NCBI RefSeq assembly: GCF_002831565.1
Contig: NZ_CP025096.1
Span: 2,271,027-2,335,026 of the forward strand
Origin: Spirosoma pollinicola
Lineage (GTDB): Bacteria > Bacteroidota > Bacteroidia > Cytophagales > Spirosomataceae
Direction of reading: 5' to 3'
DNA: 64,000 nucleotides
Every line of letters begins with the position of its first letter. The first letter of the stretch is position 1. Below, in pieces: positions 17,217 to 26,178 of this stretch. The notes below the pieces were generated by a model that saw only the letters and a list, made by a program, of their open reading frames with translations, ran no database searches and was not told the DNA's origin. A program made the translations under genes and the position numbers.

Positions 17217-17567
17217 ATGTTACGTTGTTGTCTGCTTAATTACCCGTGGGATGGGCAAAACCCAATCGCTTACTACATCCAGCGCACCGGCTACCTCACT
17301 ATCGCGCAGGCCGGTGCGCTCACGGATGACCTTCTGACGAAACTTCAAACGGACAGCTACGATTTTGTTTTTCTGCACTTGTCAACCACCGACGAACTAA
17401 TTCCTAAATCTTACCAGGAAATTCTGAACGCACAGCGTCGTTTCATCATCACATCGCCTTTTCCAAAACACCTTTACCAAGCTTACGAGCTTGCGCCGGT
17501 CTCTTACCTGACCGAACCTTACCCATTTGAGCGGTTCCTGAAATGCATTGACGTATTACTCCCCTGA
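17217..17567 (+). CDS. Stand-alone degenerate receiver domain
   Basis: A 116-residue protein matching only the receiver half of the LytTR regulators next door. The ending SYLTEPYPFERFLKCIDVL aligns with DYLLKPVAFDRFLRAINKV, and YDFVFLHLS aligns with PDLIFLDIE. The phospho-acceptor Asp is replaced by H54, the conserved Lys by Glu (LTEP for LLKP), and the N-terminal acidic pair is missing. There is no output domain. It therefore cannot be a normal phospho-switch. It could bind a kinase or the regulator as an antagonist or scaffold, or it could be a decayed copy. It lies 17 bp after the small peptide gene. Confidence 0.8.
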   Translation: MLRCCLLNYPWDGQNPIAYYIQRTGYLTIAQAGALTDDLLTKLQTDSYDFVFLHLSTTDELIPKSYQEILNAQRRFIITSPFPKHLYQAYELAPVSYLTEPYPFERFLKCIDVLLP

Positions 17568-18195
17568 TTTTCTCACTGTCGCACAGTAGGTTTGCGCTAT
17601 CCTGGCCGTTCTCACACCTTAGGTAGTTTTGCCGTTTCGTACGGCAGCGGCCGACCGCTCAGGCGGCCCTGCGTAAAATCCGTCCCCTGGCAGTGTACAA
17701 GGCTTCTTCAACTCAACAAGTAGCAAGAAAGTGCGACGTTGATTAGTGAGATGGCAATTTGAGACAGCAGCCAAATTCTACAAATATCATTTTCAGCTTA
17801 AACAAGCTGTCGCGTAAAAACGGGCATTTAATGAAACTGTACAGTAAGGGAATGTATGCGGGAACAGCGGGTAAACTTAAATGGAGGATGGTGACGTCCG
17901 GCCGTCAAATCCCCAGTCGGCCTTCGCCAGCACTTGGCCCTAACACTCTTCATTTATATAAGCTCAATTCAACAGAAAGCGCCTAAATTAGCTGTATAAC
18001 AGAACTCCCGTTTTGTTTAACTTCTTGTCTAAATAAACATAACGTAGATCATACGACTAATTCCGGCCAGATTCAGCTCAGTTCTTTTCATCCCATTAAG
18101 TCTAAAGCCGCGATTACCTTTTCCTAAAAATTTATTGGATTGTGGGCATTAGCTGACTAGATTGAGTAATCACTTGGATTCAAACACCTATCCTC
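17568..18195. other. Gene-free stretch
   Basis: About 630 bp between the degenerate receiver and the cupin gene. A plus-strand frame of 75 codons (17759-17986) has no recognisable features, a composition unlike its neighbours, and no promoter I can point to. I see no RNA gene or strong hairpin here. Confidence 0.4.
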
Positions 18196-18765
18196 ATGCA
18201 ACCCTCGATCCCATCTTCGGCCTCTCGTACCATTACCAATCCTGTTCTTAAAGACGAGGTGACTTTTCTTCAAACCAGCCAGGAAAGCAACGGTCGGCAT
18301 TCGCTGGTTGAAGTTTTTTTATCACCGGGCGGGGGTAACCCCCTGCACTATCATCGAGACTTTGCCGAGGAGTTTGTTTGTTTAGAAGGGGAATTGAGTA
18401 TCCAGCTGGAGAAGCAAATTATTCAACTCAAGCCAGGGGAATCGGCTATAGTTCCCGTTAATAAAGCACACCGTTTTTTTAATCAATCTACTCAGCCCTG
18501 CCGCTTTGAGTGCCGCATCACACCGGGTTTTCCCGGCTTCGAGCAGTTTCTTCAGATTGTCTACGGGCTGGCTCACGATGGGCAGGTGAATGGGCAAGCT
18601 ATGCCAAAAAACCCCTTTGCCTTAGGATATGTGATACTGATTAGCGGTACCTACATGAGTGGATTAATGGCCGTCTTGCAGCCGATCTTAACCTGGTTAG
18701 GTCGTCAGGCAATTAAGCGGGGGCTTGGTCGAGAGTTACAGGGTCGATATATCAAGATTCAGTAA
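18196..18765 (+). CDS. Cupin domain protein
   Basis: A 189-residue protein whose first 115 residues form a single cupin barrel: motif 1 GGNPLHYHRDFAEEFVCLEGEL has the metal-ligand His pair and Glu, and motif 2 PGESAIVPVNKAHRFFNQS has the final His. The C-terminal 70 residues are hydrophobic (GYVILISGTYMSGLMAVLQPILTWLG) and may anchor it to a membrane. Stand-alone cupins of this type are often isomerases or ligand-binding proteins; the substrate is unknown. The ATG at 18196 directly precedes the folded part. It has no obvious operon partner: the next genes read the other way. Confidence 0.82.
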   Translation: MQPSIPSSASRTITNPVLKDEVTFLQTSQESNGRHSLVEVFLSPGGGNPLHYHRDFAEEFVCLEGELSIQLEKQIIQLKPGESAIVPVNKAHRFFNQSTQPCRFECRITPGFPGFEQFLQIVYGLAHDGQVNGQAMPKNPFALGYVILISGTYMSGLMAVLQPILTWLGRQAIKRGLGRELQGRYIKIQ

Positions 18766-18949
18766 ACTATTGGCCTGTCTCTTTAAAGGCTCCTAAACGT
18801 GACGAAGAATACCTTATGCATCTGCTTCAGGAAATAGACGATTTAAGCGATTGCGAGGATATGCATCCCCATTTTATCAGCCTGCTTAGCCAAAAACAGT
18901 ACATTAAGGTAGCCAGGCCTAGCATCAATAATGACCAACCTAGAATTGC

Positions 18950-19617
18950 TCAAACTCTCGGCATGGGGCCAGCCATTATCACGTCTTTGACAAGGGGTAA
19001 CAGCGCTACGCACAGACCCGTTGTGGCAAAGACTGATACGAATGATGCCCCTTTAAGTACCCCTAGCATCAAAGCCGACATCAGACCTAAGCTAATGGAG
19101 CCAACTACACTTAGCACGCCTGAACGATACGTCCCAATGGACAGGATAACCCAGCCAACCATGATGGCTCCAGACAGGCTAGAAACAACGTGGAAAGCGC
19201 CATACGAGTCGACAACGGCCTTGGTGGCCAATGACAGATTTTGCCCCTTGACTAACTGAAAGACTAAATGATTGATGCCATAGTGGAAAGTTCGTGCAAA
19301 TCAAATAACCCCAGCATCACCATTGTTCCCCCCCAGCGTTCCCAAGCCGGTTCTTTTTGCCCAACCAGTTTCGCTAAGGTGACTATCGCTGGCCATAAGA
19401 CGATAGTACCCGCCAGAAAAAGACTGTAAGCAGTCGTAACTTGAGCTGGGTGCTGATCAAAGGCCTTAAGTTGTTGGGGAAAGAAAAAATCAAAATGGAG
19501 TAGCAGCAGTTGGGAGAGCACTAATAGAAGTGGGGCACCAATCATGGAAATTCCCCCAATCCAACGATCAGGGAACCAAAAAGGAGTTGGTTCGAGAAGC
19601 AGAATTTTGTGTAGCAT
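18950..19617 (-). pseudogene. Multi-pass membrane protein gene broken by a 5-bp duplication
   Basis: Two adjacent minus-strand frames (19617-19264 and 19231-18950) join into one protein of about 220 residues if one copy of a tandem CAAAT-CAAAT at 19297-19306 is removed. The repaired join reads MLGLFARTFHYGINHLVFQ, with six or so hydrophobic helices overall and an N-terminus MLHKILLLEPTPFWFPDRWIGG. The function is not recognised. The lesion is a clean tandem duplication, so it could be a recent mutation, a slippage-prone on/off switch, or an assembly artefact. Confidence 0.75.
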
Positions 19618-19807
19618 ACTTTCTTTCTACAACAACCTTATTGCAATACAAGGTATTGTGCAATGCATACTACCCAAATAGTTTAATTTGCATTTAAATG
19701 TCAATCACAGATTTCCTGGACTCTAATCTACAGTTGCATATTCTCAGTAAATCCTGGTTCCATTGAGCTATCAAATACATATCAGGCGTGAATTCTTTGG
19801 TTATTTG

Positions 19808-20601
19808 TCAGCGATCTTGACTGGCTTCTTTTGAATAAAAACCAGGTCCAAGTAAACGCGAGGAGAAGGTTAAACAGGGACTCTGTTGACAGCTTTCCCA
19901 AGCCTTGACCCACTCAAACGATAACAAAATATTATTCGCTAAGACCAGATTGTAAGGGCTTAAGCCTACCTCAACCCACCCGGATTTAAGCTTAGTGATG
20001 GTCAGTAGACTCTTGGTCAATAGTTCATGGACTACACTACCCCGTTCCAATTGCCTCACATGCACACGCAACAACAACGAATCATAGCTACTCATTACCA
20101 AATAGACCCAGGCACTCCATACAATCCTGGGTGTTTTGCCCAACGAGAGGGTGTGCCTCGTTCGCCACCTGTACCGGCATGACGCCAGCCCGTAGTTATC
20201 TTTTTGGCTTCGGCTTTAGACCCATAGTCACTGCTGTGGGCGGTTGATTTAACATTAACTTCCGCTAACTCGATTGGGTTGTTTTTGAGCGGGATAGTTG
20301 ACGAAGTCACTTATTTAAACTTACTGACGAGTAGTGTGACTGCTTGATAACCGATCACTGATATACAAACGATATCGGTACTACTGGCCCGATTTAGGTT
20401 TGTACTGAAGTTTCCTTCCTCATTCGTAATCACGCCTAACGGTGAGTTTTTAACCCCAATTTGGGCATATACAAGTGGCTGCTTGGTGGCTTCGTCCATG
20501 ACACTTCCGGTAATCATTTTCCCGCTGGCAACGCGGGGAAGATCCAGTAGTAAAGAATAGATATACAGAAGAAAGGTTCTGAGCATTTTGCAGCAGTTCA
20601 A
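19808..20601 (-). pseudogene. Decayed carboxypeptidase-regulatory-like domain protein
   Basis: From the start at 20601 the protein has a signal-like N-terminus and a CarboxypepD-regulatory-like domain (ITGSVMDEATKQPLVYAQIG; ITNEEGNFSTNLNRAS). It is interrupted by an in-frame TAA at 20311-20313, resumes in the same frame (STIPLKNNPIELAEVNVKS), and then shifts frame near 20140 into SSYDSLLLRVHVRQLERGS and LKSGWVEVGLSPYNLVLAN, which is the usual C-terminal beta domain of this Bacteroidota family. It ends early at 19808. With at least one nonsense codon and one frameshift it is very unlikely to be functional. Confidence 0.75.
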
Positions 20602-20648
20602 TGGTTGTATACGTTGATGTATGATAGGCTACGACACCGGGAATGCCC

Positions 20649-21587
20649 TTATTTTACGTGACTCTTCTGCCACTTCTTTACTTCCCGTTTGCTCATTTCT
20701 TGTTCGATAACGGATTCAGGGTGCTCAGACAGGTAGGGCTTTCTGGACTCTAAACGGTTGGCTTTCTGCTCATCCTTAAGCCAGAATCGAACCGGCACAT
20801 AGGCCCAGTACTGCTTCTCATCGGTCGGCTGACCGTTTTTGATGACAGGCGCTTCGTAATTATAATGCACCGCCAATCGCACGTGTGGCCCATAATCGTA
20901 GTTTTCGCCCCCTACGATACCCAGTGGGGTTCCCGCTTCGACAAACTGACCCGGCCTGACGAAAATACTTTGGGGGCGGAAAACGGTATAGGTGCCAAAA
21001 CTACAGTCGGCATGGTTGATCTCGACCATGTTGTCGTCGCGGTTAAAGCCCAGATGCGTTCCCATGGGGGCGGCATCACTGCGTACGGCTGATACCGTTC
21101 CCCGGCGGGCGGCAAATACGGTGTCTCCGCTGTTCATTTTAATAGCCAGCGCATACCAGTCTTTGGGTTCTTGCTGGCCAGCGAATTGTTTACCCAGATA
21201 GGCTAATTGGATGGCACTAACCTGTTTGCCCGGGCTCGTCGGTAGCAGATACACCAGGGCCGTATCGACTTTAGGCCGCTGACAGCCCTTTATGGATCTG
21301 ACATTATACTGAAACGAGGTGGCTTGATTGGGTTGGGGTTGCAGCTTAAACAGCGACTGCTGCCCCGGTCTGACGTCGGTCTGATAAGGTAAGGTTGCCG
21401 AGGACCGAAGGCCGGTCAATTGGGTGAATGTAATGGTAATTGTGTAGGGACAGAATCCGTTATTACGACAGGAAAACGTATATACTCCCGAGTTGTCTTT
21501 TTCATAAAATACTTCAATGGGCGATTGGGCGTTGGCCCTAACGAAAAGCAAAAAGGTTAAGCCGATGAATGTTAGTAGACGCAACAT
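20649..21587 (-). CDS. M23/LytM-fold exported protein, metal site degenerate
   Basis: A 312-residue exported protein: signal peptide 1-20 (ending VRANAQ), an N-terminal beta domain with paired Cys (FSCRNNGFCPYTITITF), then a LytM-like region (GDTVFAARRGTVSAV, FVRPGQFVEAGTPLGIVGG, GPHVRLAVHYNYE). In active M23 endopeptidases the end of the domain reads G-x-H-L-H; here the second His is replaced (GPHVR), and the earlier Y-x-H-L motif is YTVFRP. The domain has probably lost zinc and may serve as a regulator or binding module, as known for EnvC-type LytM proteins. It is a single gene; the decayed gene downstream starts 47 bp on. Confidence 0.78.
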   Translation of the reverse strand: MLRLLTFIGLTFLLFVRANAQSPIEVFYEKDNSGVYTFSCRNNGFCPYTITITFTQLTGLRSSATLPYQTDVRPGQQSLFKLQPQPNQATSFQYNVRSIKGCQRPKVDTALVYLLPTSPGKQVSAIQLAYLGKQFAGQQEPKDWYALAIKMNSGDTVFAARRGTVSAVRSDAAPMGTHLGFNRDDNMVEINHADCSFGTYTVFRPQSIFVRPGQFVEAGTPLGIVGGENYDYGPHVRLAVHYNYEAPVIKNGQPTDEKQYWAYVPVRFWLKDEQKANRLESRKPYLSEHPESVIEQEMSKREVKKWQKSHVK

Positions 21588-21881
21588 GACAAGACTGGAA
21601 TAACTGATAGTATCTTTCTTGCTTTTTTCTATAAAAGACTGTTCTATGATCGAACTTTAGCCAAAGTACTAAATTTTAAGCTAGATACGGCCTATAGATC
21701 GGATCACAAATCGCTCCTCCTTAATACAAACGAATATTCGTCATATGCAGGCATTTTAAATGGAGCGTGTAATGGGAGGGCCTGTTTTAATAACTGTTAA
21801 CGACTATCCGTAGCATACGACGGTCAACTTTTTTCAGGACGATACATCGCGGCAAAACGACAGGAACCTTTCATGGTTACC

Positions 21882-21897
21882 CGCAGCGATCGCTGCG
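21882..21897. promoter_or_regulatory. 16-bp perfect palindrome
   Basis: CGCAGCGATCGCTGCG is self-complementary and lies in the gene-free stretch 21588-21965, about 70 bp past the AraC gene end and 300 bp before the M23 gene start. It could form a hairpin at the AraC mRNA 3' end or bind a dimeric protein. Nothing else is seen in this stretch. Confidence 0.3.
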
Positions 21898-21965
21898 TTG
21901 CCCTCTTCAAAGATCGCTTTAATTTTTTCTTCCATGAAAATTAGCCGGTTCTGTTCTGGTGTGTA

Positions 21966-22886
21966 TCAGTTAAATGATTGCCTATATTCCAGAGGGGACG
22001 TTTGTGTTTTATTTTTAAAAAGTCGATTGAACGATTGAGTATGGCCAAACCCCAGTTGGTAAGCAATCTCACCGACCGTCAGCTCGGTGGTCGTCAGTAG
22101 ATCTTTAGCCTTCTCAAGCACATGATTATGAATGTACTGCTGGGCGTTTTGTCCGCTCATCGAACGGAGTAAATCACTTAAATAAGTAGGGGATAAATTG
22201 AGTTGTTCAGCCACATAGTGCACTGTTGGCAATCCGCGTTCAGATAAGGCTTCATCACTAAAATACATTGTTAGCAAGGCTTCTAACTTGACTAATAGCG
22301 ACTGGTTAGCGGTTTTACGAGTAATGAACTGTCGGCCATAAAATCGGTCGCAGTAGTTGAGTAAGAGTTGAATCTGGGAGGTAATGACGTCCTGACTGTG
22401 TTGATCAATTGCAGAACTGTACTCCTCCTTAATGGTGCCGATAAGGAAGTCCAGCACAGTTTCTTCCTTTTTCGATAAGTGCAGGGCTTCGCTGACGGCG
22501 TAGGAAAAGAACCCGTATTCACGCATATGTTTGGCGACCGGATATCCCTGGATAAAATCAGGATGGACGACCAGCCACCAACCCGATAATTTCAGCCCAT
22601 CAGCAATGTCGGTGGTGACAACCTGGCCAGGTGAAAAGAAGGTCATGACCCCTTCGTCAAAATCGTACGAGTTTTGCCCGTACATCATCTTACCCTGAAA
22701 ATCTTTCTTGAGGGCAATACAGTAAAAATGATAGCGTATGCTGCGCAGTTTCTGGTCAGAGAAACAGGTGATGTCCGAAAAATCAATCACGCTCACCAGG
22801 GGGTGTTCCGGTTTGCTTAATTTCAGCAGCCGGTGCAGTTCGGATATTGACTTGATCGAGTAGGGGTTTATCGTTTCTTTTTTCAT
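21966..22886 (-). CDS. AraC family transcriptional regulator
   Basis: About 306 residues from the ATG at 22886; 11 further residues in frame upstream look non-coding. The N-terminal 190 residues are a ligand-binding-like beta domain (VISVIDF-type start, GKMMYGQNSYDFDEGVMTFFSPGQVV), and the C-terminus carries two helix-turn-helix units (TVHYVAEQLNLSPTYLSDLLR; LTVGEIAYQLGFGHTQSFNRLFKNKTQTSPLEYRQSFN). It is downstream of the SDR gene on the same strand, 61 bp after it, and is paralogous along its length to the AraC gene at 24923. It probably controls its own SDR operon. Confidence 0.9.
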   Translation of the reverse strand: MKKETINPYSIKSISELHRLLKLSKPEHPLVSVIDFSDITCFSDQKLRSIRYHFYCIALKKDFQGKMMYGQNSYDFDEGVMTFFSPGQVVTTDIADGLKLSGWWLVVHPDFIQGYPVAKHMREYGFFSYAVSEALHLSKKEETVLDFLIGTIKEEYSSAIDQHSQDVITSQIQLLLNYCDRFYGRQFITRKTANQSLLVKLEALLTMYFSDEALSERGLPTVHYVAEQLNLSPTYLSDLLRSMSGQNAQQYIHNHVLEKAKDLLTTTELTVGEIAYQLGFGHTQSFNRLFKNKTQTSPLEYRQSFN

Positions 22887-22947
22887 AACGCTAAAAGGTT
22901 GCCAGTAAAACCGGGACAAGCCCGTCTTGGGGCTTGTCCCGGATGAA

Positions 22948-23784
22948 TTAATTGAAATCGGTCGATAGCGTAATCGGCTTCCAGTCCTCGATTTCCTGTT
23001 TTTCCAGTTGCCGCTTTACCATAATCAGCTGATAGGTATCAGATCCTAGTAAAAGATGTAGCGGAGGAGTAGGACTAGCTGTCAGATTAATTAGCACGTT
23101 AACAAGTTTCTCGGGGTCACCAGCCTGGGTGCCACTATAGCTCCGCCACATGGCTTCGGCTTTGTCCAGGCCGTATACCTCAATCTTGTTCTTAGCAAAC
23201 GTCATTGATCCCTCATCCATGAAGTTGGTTCGGAACTGACCCGGTGCCACTACGGTCACGTTAATGCCAAAGGATTTAGTTTCTTCAGCCAGGGCTTCGG
23301 AAATGCCGATCAGGGCGAACTTGGCCGCATTGTAACTGGCCGCATTGGCAAACCCAACATAACCCGCGTTGGAGGAGATGTTGATGAAGTGGCCCGAGCC
23401 CTGGACCCGCCAGTAGGGCATTGTGGCCCGAATGACGTTGACGGGTCCGAAGAGGTTAACATCCACCGTTTGGCGGAATTCAGCGTCGGTCGTTTCTTCC
23501 ATACTGCCCACCAGGCAATAGCCAGCGTTGTTAACGACCACATCCAGCCGACCGAAGCGGTTAATGCTTTGCCTAATCGCGTCTTTGACGCTTTGGTCGC
23601 TGGTTAAATCAACCGTCAGGGCCAATAGATTGGTCGTCGGTTGGTCCGTCAACGCATCGAGCAGGGTAGCTTTATTGCGGGTAGTGGCGGCCACCTGATG
23701 GCCGGTGATCAATAACCGTTTTAGCAGTGATAGGCCCATGCCCCTGGACGCGCCGGTGATGAACCAGATTTTTTGGTTGTTCAT
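22948..23784 (-). CDS. SDR family oxidoreductase
   Basis: A 278-residue short-chain dehydrogenase: coenzyme motif ITGASRGMGLS at the start, NNAG in DVVVNNAGYCLVG, catalytic Ser in FINISSNAGYVGF and Y-x3-K in YNAAKFALIG, followed by PGQFRTNF. The Arg after the first Gly suggests NADP(H). The substrate is unknown. The ATG at 23784 is four residues before the Rossmann strand and is firm. It is the first gene of an SDR-AraC unit and lies divergent from a second such unit, with 265 bp between the two starts. Confidence 0.92.
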   Translation of the reverse strand: MNNQKIWFITGASRGMGLSLLKRLLITGHQVAATTRNKATLLDALTDQPTTNLLALTVDLTSDQSVKDAIRQSINRFGRLDVVVNNAGYCLVGSMEETTDAEFRQTVDVNLFGPVNVIRATMPYWRVQGSGHFINISSNAGYVGFANAASYNAAKFALIGISEALAEETKSFGINVTVVAPGQFRTNFMDEGSMTFAKNKIEVYGLDKAEAMWRSYSGTQAGDPEKLVNVLINLTASPTPPLHLLLGSDTYQLIMVKRQLEKQEIEDWKPITLSTDFN

Positions 23785-24049
23785 ATCGTTGTCTTCGTTG
23801 ATACAGCAAAGGTCTGGCTCTGGCCTGGTTGATGTTTAACCAAACCACGGATTGTTGGAGCCACATTGAGAATTTTTACGCTGGTTTAGTACTTCTGACA
23901 GGCAAATGCACACTGGCTTTATGTCTACCGGAAGGTAGCCCGTTCAGGTAGGGTCGTTTACCAGTTTGGCTACAAGATTCTCCAGTTTCACTACAGGTAG
24001 CCGCCGTTTAAGCATGAGCTTTGCTTCACGAAAAAACAATGTGAAAGAC

Positions 24050-24862
24050 ATGACAAAGACGATTTTTATTACGGGCGGTTCGACAGGCATAGGGAAGGCA
24101 ACAGCAAAACTATTTGCGGCAAACGGCTGGACTGTGATCGCGACCATGCGCAGGCCGGAGGTTGAAAAAGAACTGAACCAATTGCCCAATGTAACCCTGA
24201 TGCCACTGGATGTAACGGACAGAGAACAGATTAAAGAAACCACTCAGAAAGCACTGGCTCTGGGCGATATTGATGTGGTGTTCAACAACGCAGGCTACGC
24301 ATTAATGGGCGCCCTCGAAGCCATTTCCGATGAACAACTGGTACGCCAGATGGAAACTAATTTCCTTGGTGTTGTGCGCGTTACTCAGGCATTCATCCCT
24401 TACTTCCGGGAGAAGAAAAGCGGACTTTTTATCACTACAGGCTCATTGGCTGGCTTAGTCGGCTTTCCGGTTAGTTCGATGTATGATGCCAGTAAATGGG
24501 CGTTGGAAGGCTGGAGCGAAAGCCTTTCATTTGAATTAAACGAATTTGGTATCGGTATCAAAACCATAGAGCCCGGTTTGGTAGCGACCGAAATTGGAAC
24601 CGGTTCGGTGATTGCGTCCCATCCGGCTTACGAACCATTGCTGACTAAGTTTCTGGCTGCCACCACGCCTGACAAAACGGTTTCTACAGCCGAGCAGATT
24701 GCCGAAGTGGTATACGAGGCCGCTACGGACGGCAAAAACATATTGCGTTACGTATGTGGCGAAGATGCAAAAACCATGTACGCCCAACGCCTGGCTGTAG
24801 GGGACGAGGCTTTCAGAGCAGGCATTAAACAACTGCTGGCTGGAGCGAACCTGGAATTTTAG
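24050..24862 (+). CDS. SDR family oxidoreductase, divergent partner
   Basis: About 270 residues from the ATG at 24050 (MTKTIFITGGSTGIGKATA); the frame is open 28 residues further upstream, but that part lacks SDR features. Motifs: TGGSTGIG, NNAG in VVFNNAGYALMG, Ser in FITTGSLAGLVG, Y-x3-K in YDASKWALEG, and PGLVATEIG. The C-terminal LRYVCGEDAKTMYAQRLAVGD is typical of the classical SDR type that reduces small ketones or aldehydes. The AraC gene follows 60 bp later on the same strand. It is related to, but clearly diverged from, the SDR at 22948. Confidence 0.92.
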   Translation: MTKTIFITGGSTGIGKATAKLFAANGWTVIATMRRPEVEKELNQLPNVTLMPLDVTDREQIKETTQKALALGDIDVVFNNAGYALMGALEAISDEQLVRQMETNFLGVVRVTQAFIPYFREKKSGLFITTGSLAGLVGFPVSSMYDASKWALEGWSESLSFELNEFGIGIKTIEPGLVATEIGTGSVIASHPAYEPLLTKFLAATTPDKTVSTAEQIAEVVYEAATDGKNILRYVCGEDAKTMYAQRLAVGDEAFRAGIKQLLAGANLEF

Positions 24863-24922
24863 GCACTACGTTGATTGTTGTCTATTGGTAAAAATGCAGT
24901 GTGATACTAACTCAATGCAGGT

Positions 24923-25843
24923 ATGAATGGAGAACCCGGAAATAAGCCAATCCACTACCAGTCCATCTCAGAAATGCAGCGGGCTTTCGGTTTACCGCAG
25001 CCTTTGCATCCGCTGATAAGCCTGTTGGACTATAGCAAGGTGCAGATCACCAGTGAGATGCTGGCAGCTACCTTTGCGATGGGCTTCTACAACATTACAT
25101 ACAACGAATCCGCCGGTTGCCGCATGCGCTATGGACATACCACCTATGACTTCAATGAAGGCGGTATGTTCTTCACCTCGCCCGGGCAGCCGTTAGCCGG
25201 GTTTCAAAGTCCGGATTCCAGTTCAGGGTTCACCTTGCTGGTACATCCCGATTTTCTCAGGCATTATCCGCTGGATGCTACAATCAAAACCTATGGTTTT
25301 TTCTCTTATTCCGTCGCCGAATCGCTACACCTCTCCGAAAAGGAAAAGACGATCATTACCGCGATAGCTAAAAACTTAGGCGACGAGCTGGAGACAGCCA
25401 TTGATACCATCAGCCAGGATATATTGATCACGCAGGTGGAGCTACTTTTAAACTACAGCCATCGCTTTTATAAGCGCCAGTTCATTACCCGCAAAACGGT
25501 ACATAATGCACTACTTGAAAAACTGGATTTGCTGCTACACACCTACTTGAATGATGAGACAGCCTTGATGAACGGATTACCAACAGTTCAGTTTCTAGCG
25601 GATAAATTAAACGTTTCGCCCCGCTATTTGGGCGATATGTTACGGACGCTAACCGGGCATAACACCCAGCAACATATTCATTATAACCTCATTGAAAAAG
25701 CCAAGGAGATATTGACAATCAGTGACCTTACGGTCGGAGAAATCGCCTATCAGTTAGGTTTCGAACACCCTCAATCGTTCAGTAAATTGTTTAAATCAAA
25801 AACGAATATGACTCCGCTGGAGTTTAGAGCGACCTATAATTGA
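24923..25843 (+). CDS. AraC family transcriptional regulator, mirror-image copy
   Basis: A 306-residue regulator starting MNGEPGNKPIHYQSISEMQ, with a cupin-like N-terminal part (GCRMRYGHTTYDFNEGGMFFTSPGQ) and C-terminal tandem HTH units (PTVQFLADKLNVSPRYLGDMLR; LTVGEIAYQLGFEHPQSFSKLFKSK). It matches the AraC protein at 21966-22886 along its length, including HRFYKRQFITRKT against DRFYGRQFITRKT. Placed after an SDR gene on the plus strand, it completes the mirrored SDR-AraC arrangement. It probably responds to a substrate or product of the oxidoreductase. Confidence 0.9.
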   Translation: MNGEPGNKPIHYQSISEMQRAFGLPQPLHPLISLLDYSKVQITSEMLAATFAMGFYNITYNESAGCRMRYGHTTYDFNEGGMFFTSPGQPLAGFQSPDSSSGFTLLVHPDFLRHYPLDATIKTYGFFSYSVAESLHLSEKEKTIITAIAKNLGDELETAIDTISQDILITQVELLLNYSHRFYKRQFITRKTVHNALLEKLDLLLHTYLNDETALMNGLPTVQFLADKLNVSPRYLGDMLRTLTGHNTQQHIHYNLIEKAKEILTISDLTVGEIAYQLGFEHPQSFSKLFKSKTNMTPLEFRATYN

Positions 25844-26178
25844 TGTTTTAGAAGATAACAGGTCCCTGAGGAATACCTGTTTATTGAGTCTTACCTACTT
25901 TGTGTAATCCGCTTTGCGATTTGCCCTATATTCGTTGCGTATCGCGGATTGGGATAGGGTGATCCCAATAATTTAGTATTGACTAAGCGCCTGAATTTTG
26001 GACAGTTACTAAATCCTTAACTGTCCGGATTTTGGGCGAATCTTATCCACCCGTTTCAGATTTAAACAGGGAAATTGGGCAATTACAGTGAGCGATCCCA
26101 CCCGTCTCCTCCGGCCGATGCTGATTCGTCCCGTCAATTCAGTGATTTATCAGCCAGGTGTGTCTTATCCTGATATAG

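Noticed and set aside
17759-17986. A 75-codon plus-strand frame
   Set aside because: No signal, domain or coding texture, and no neighbour support.
18816-19259. A 147-codon plus-strand frame
   Set aside because: It lies opposite the frameshifted membrane-protein gene, whose minus-strand reading is clearly the real one.
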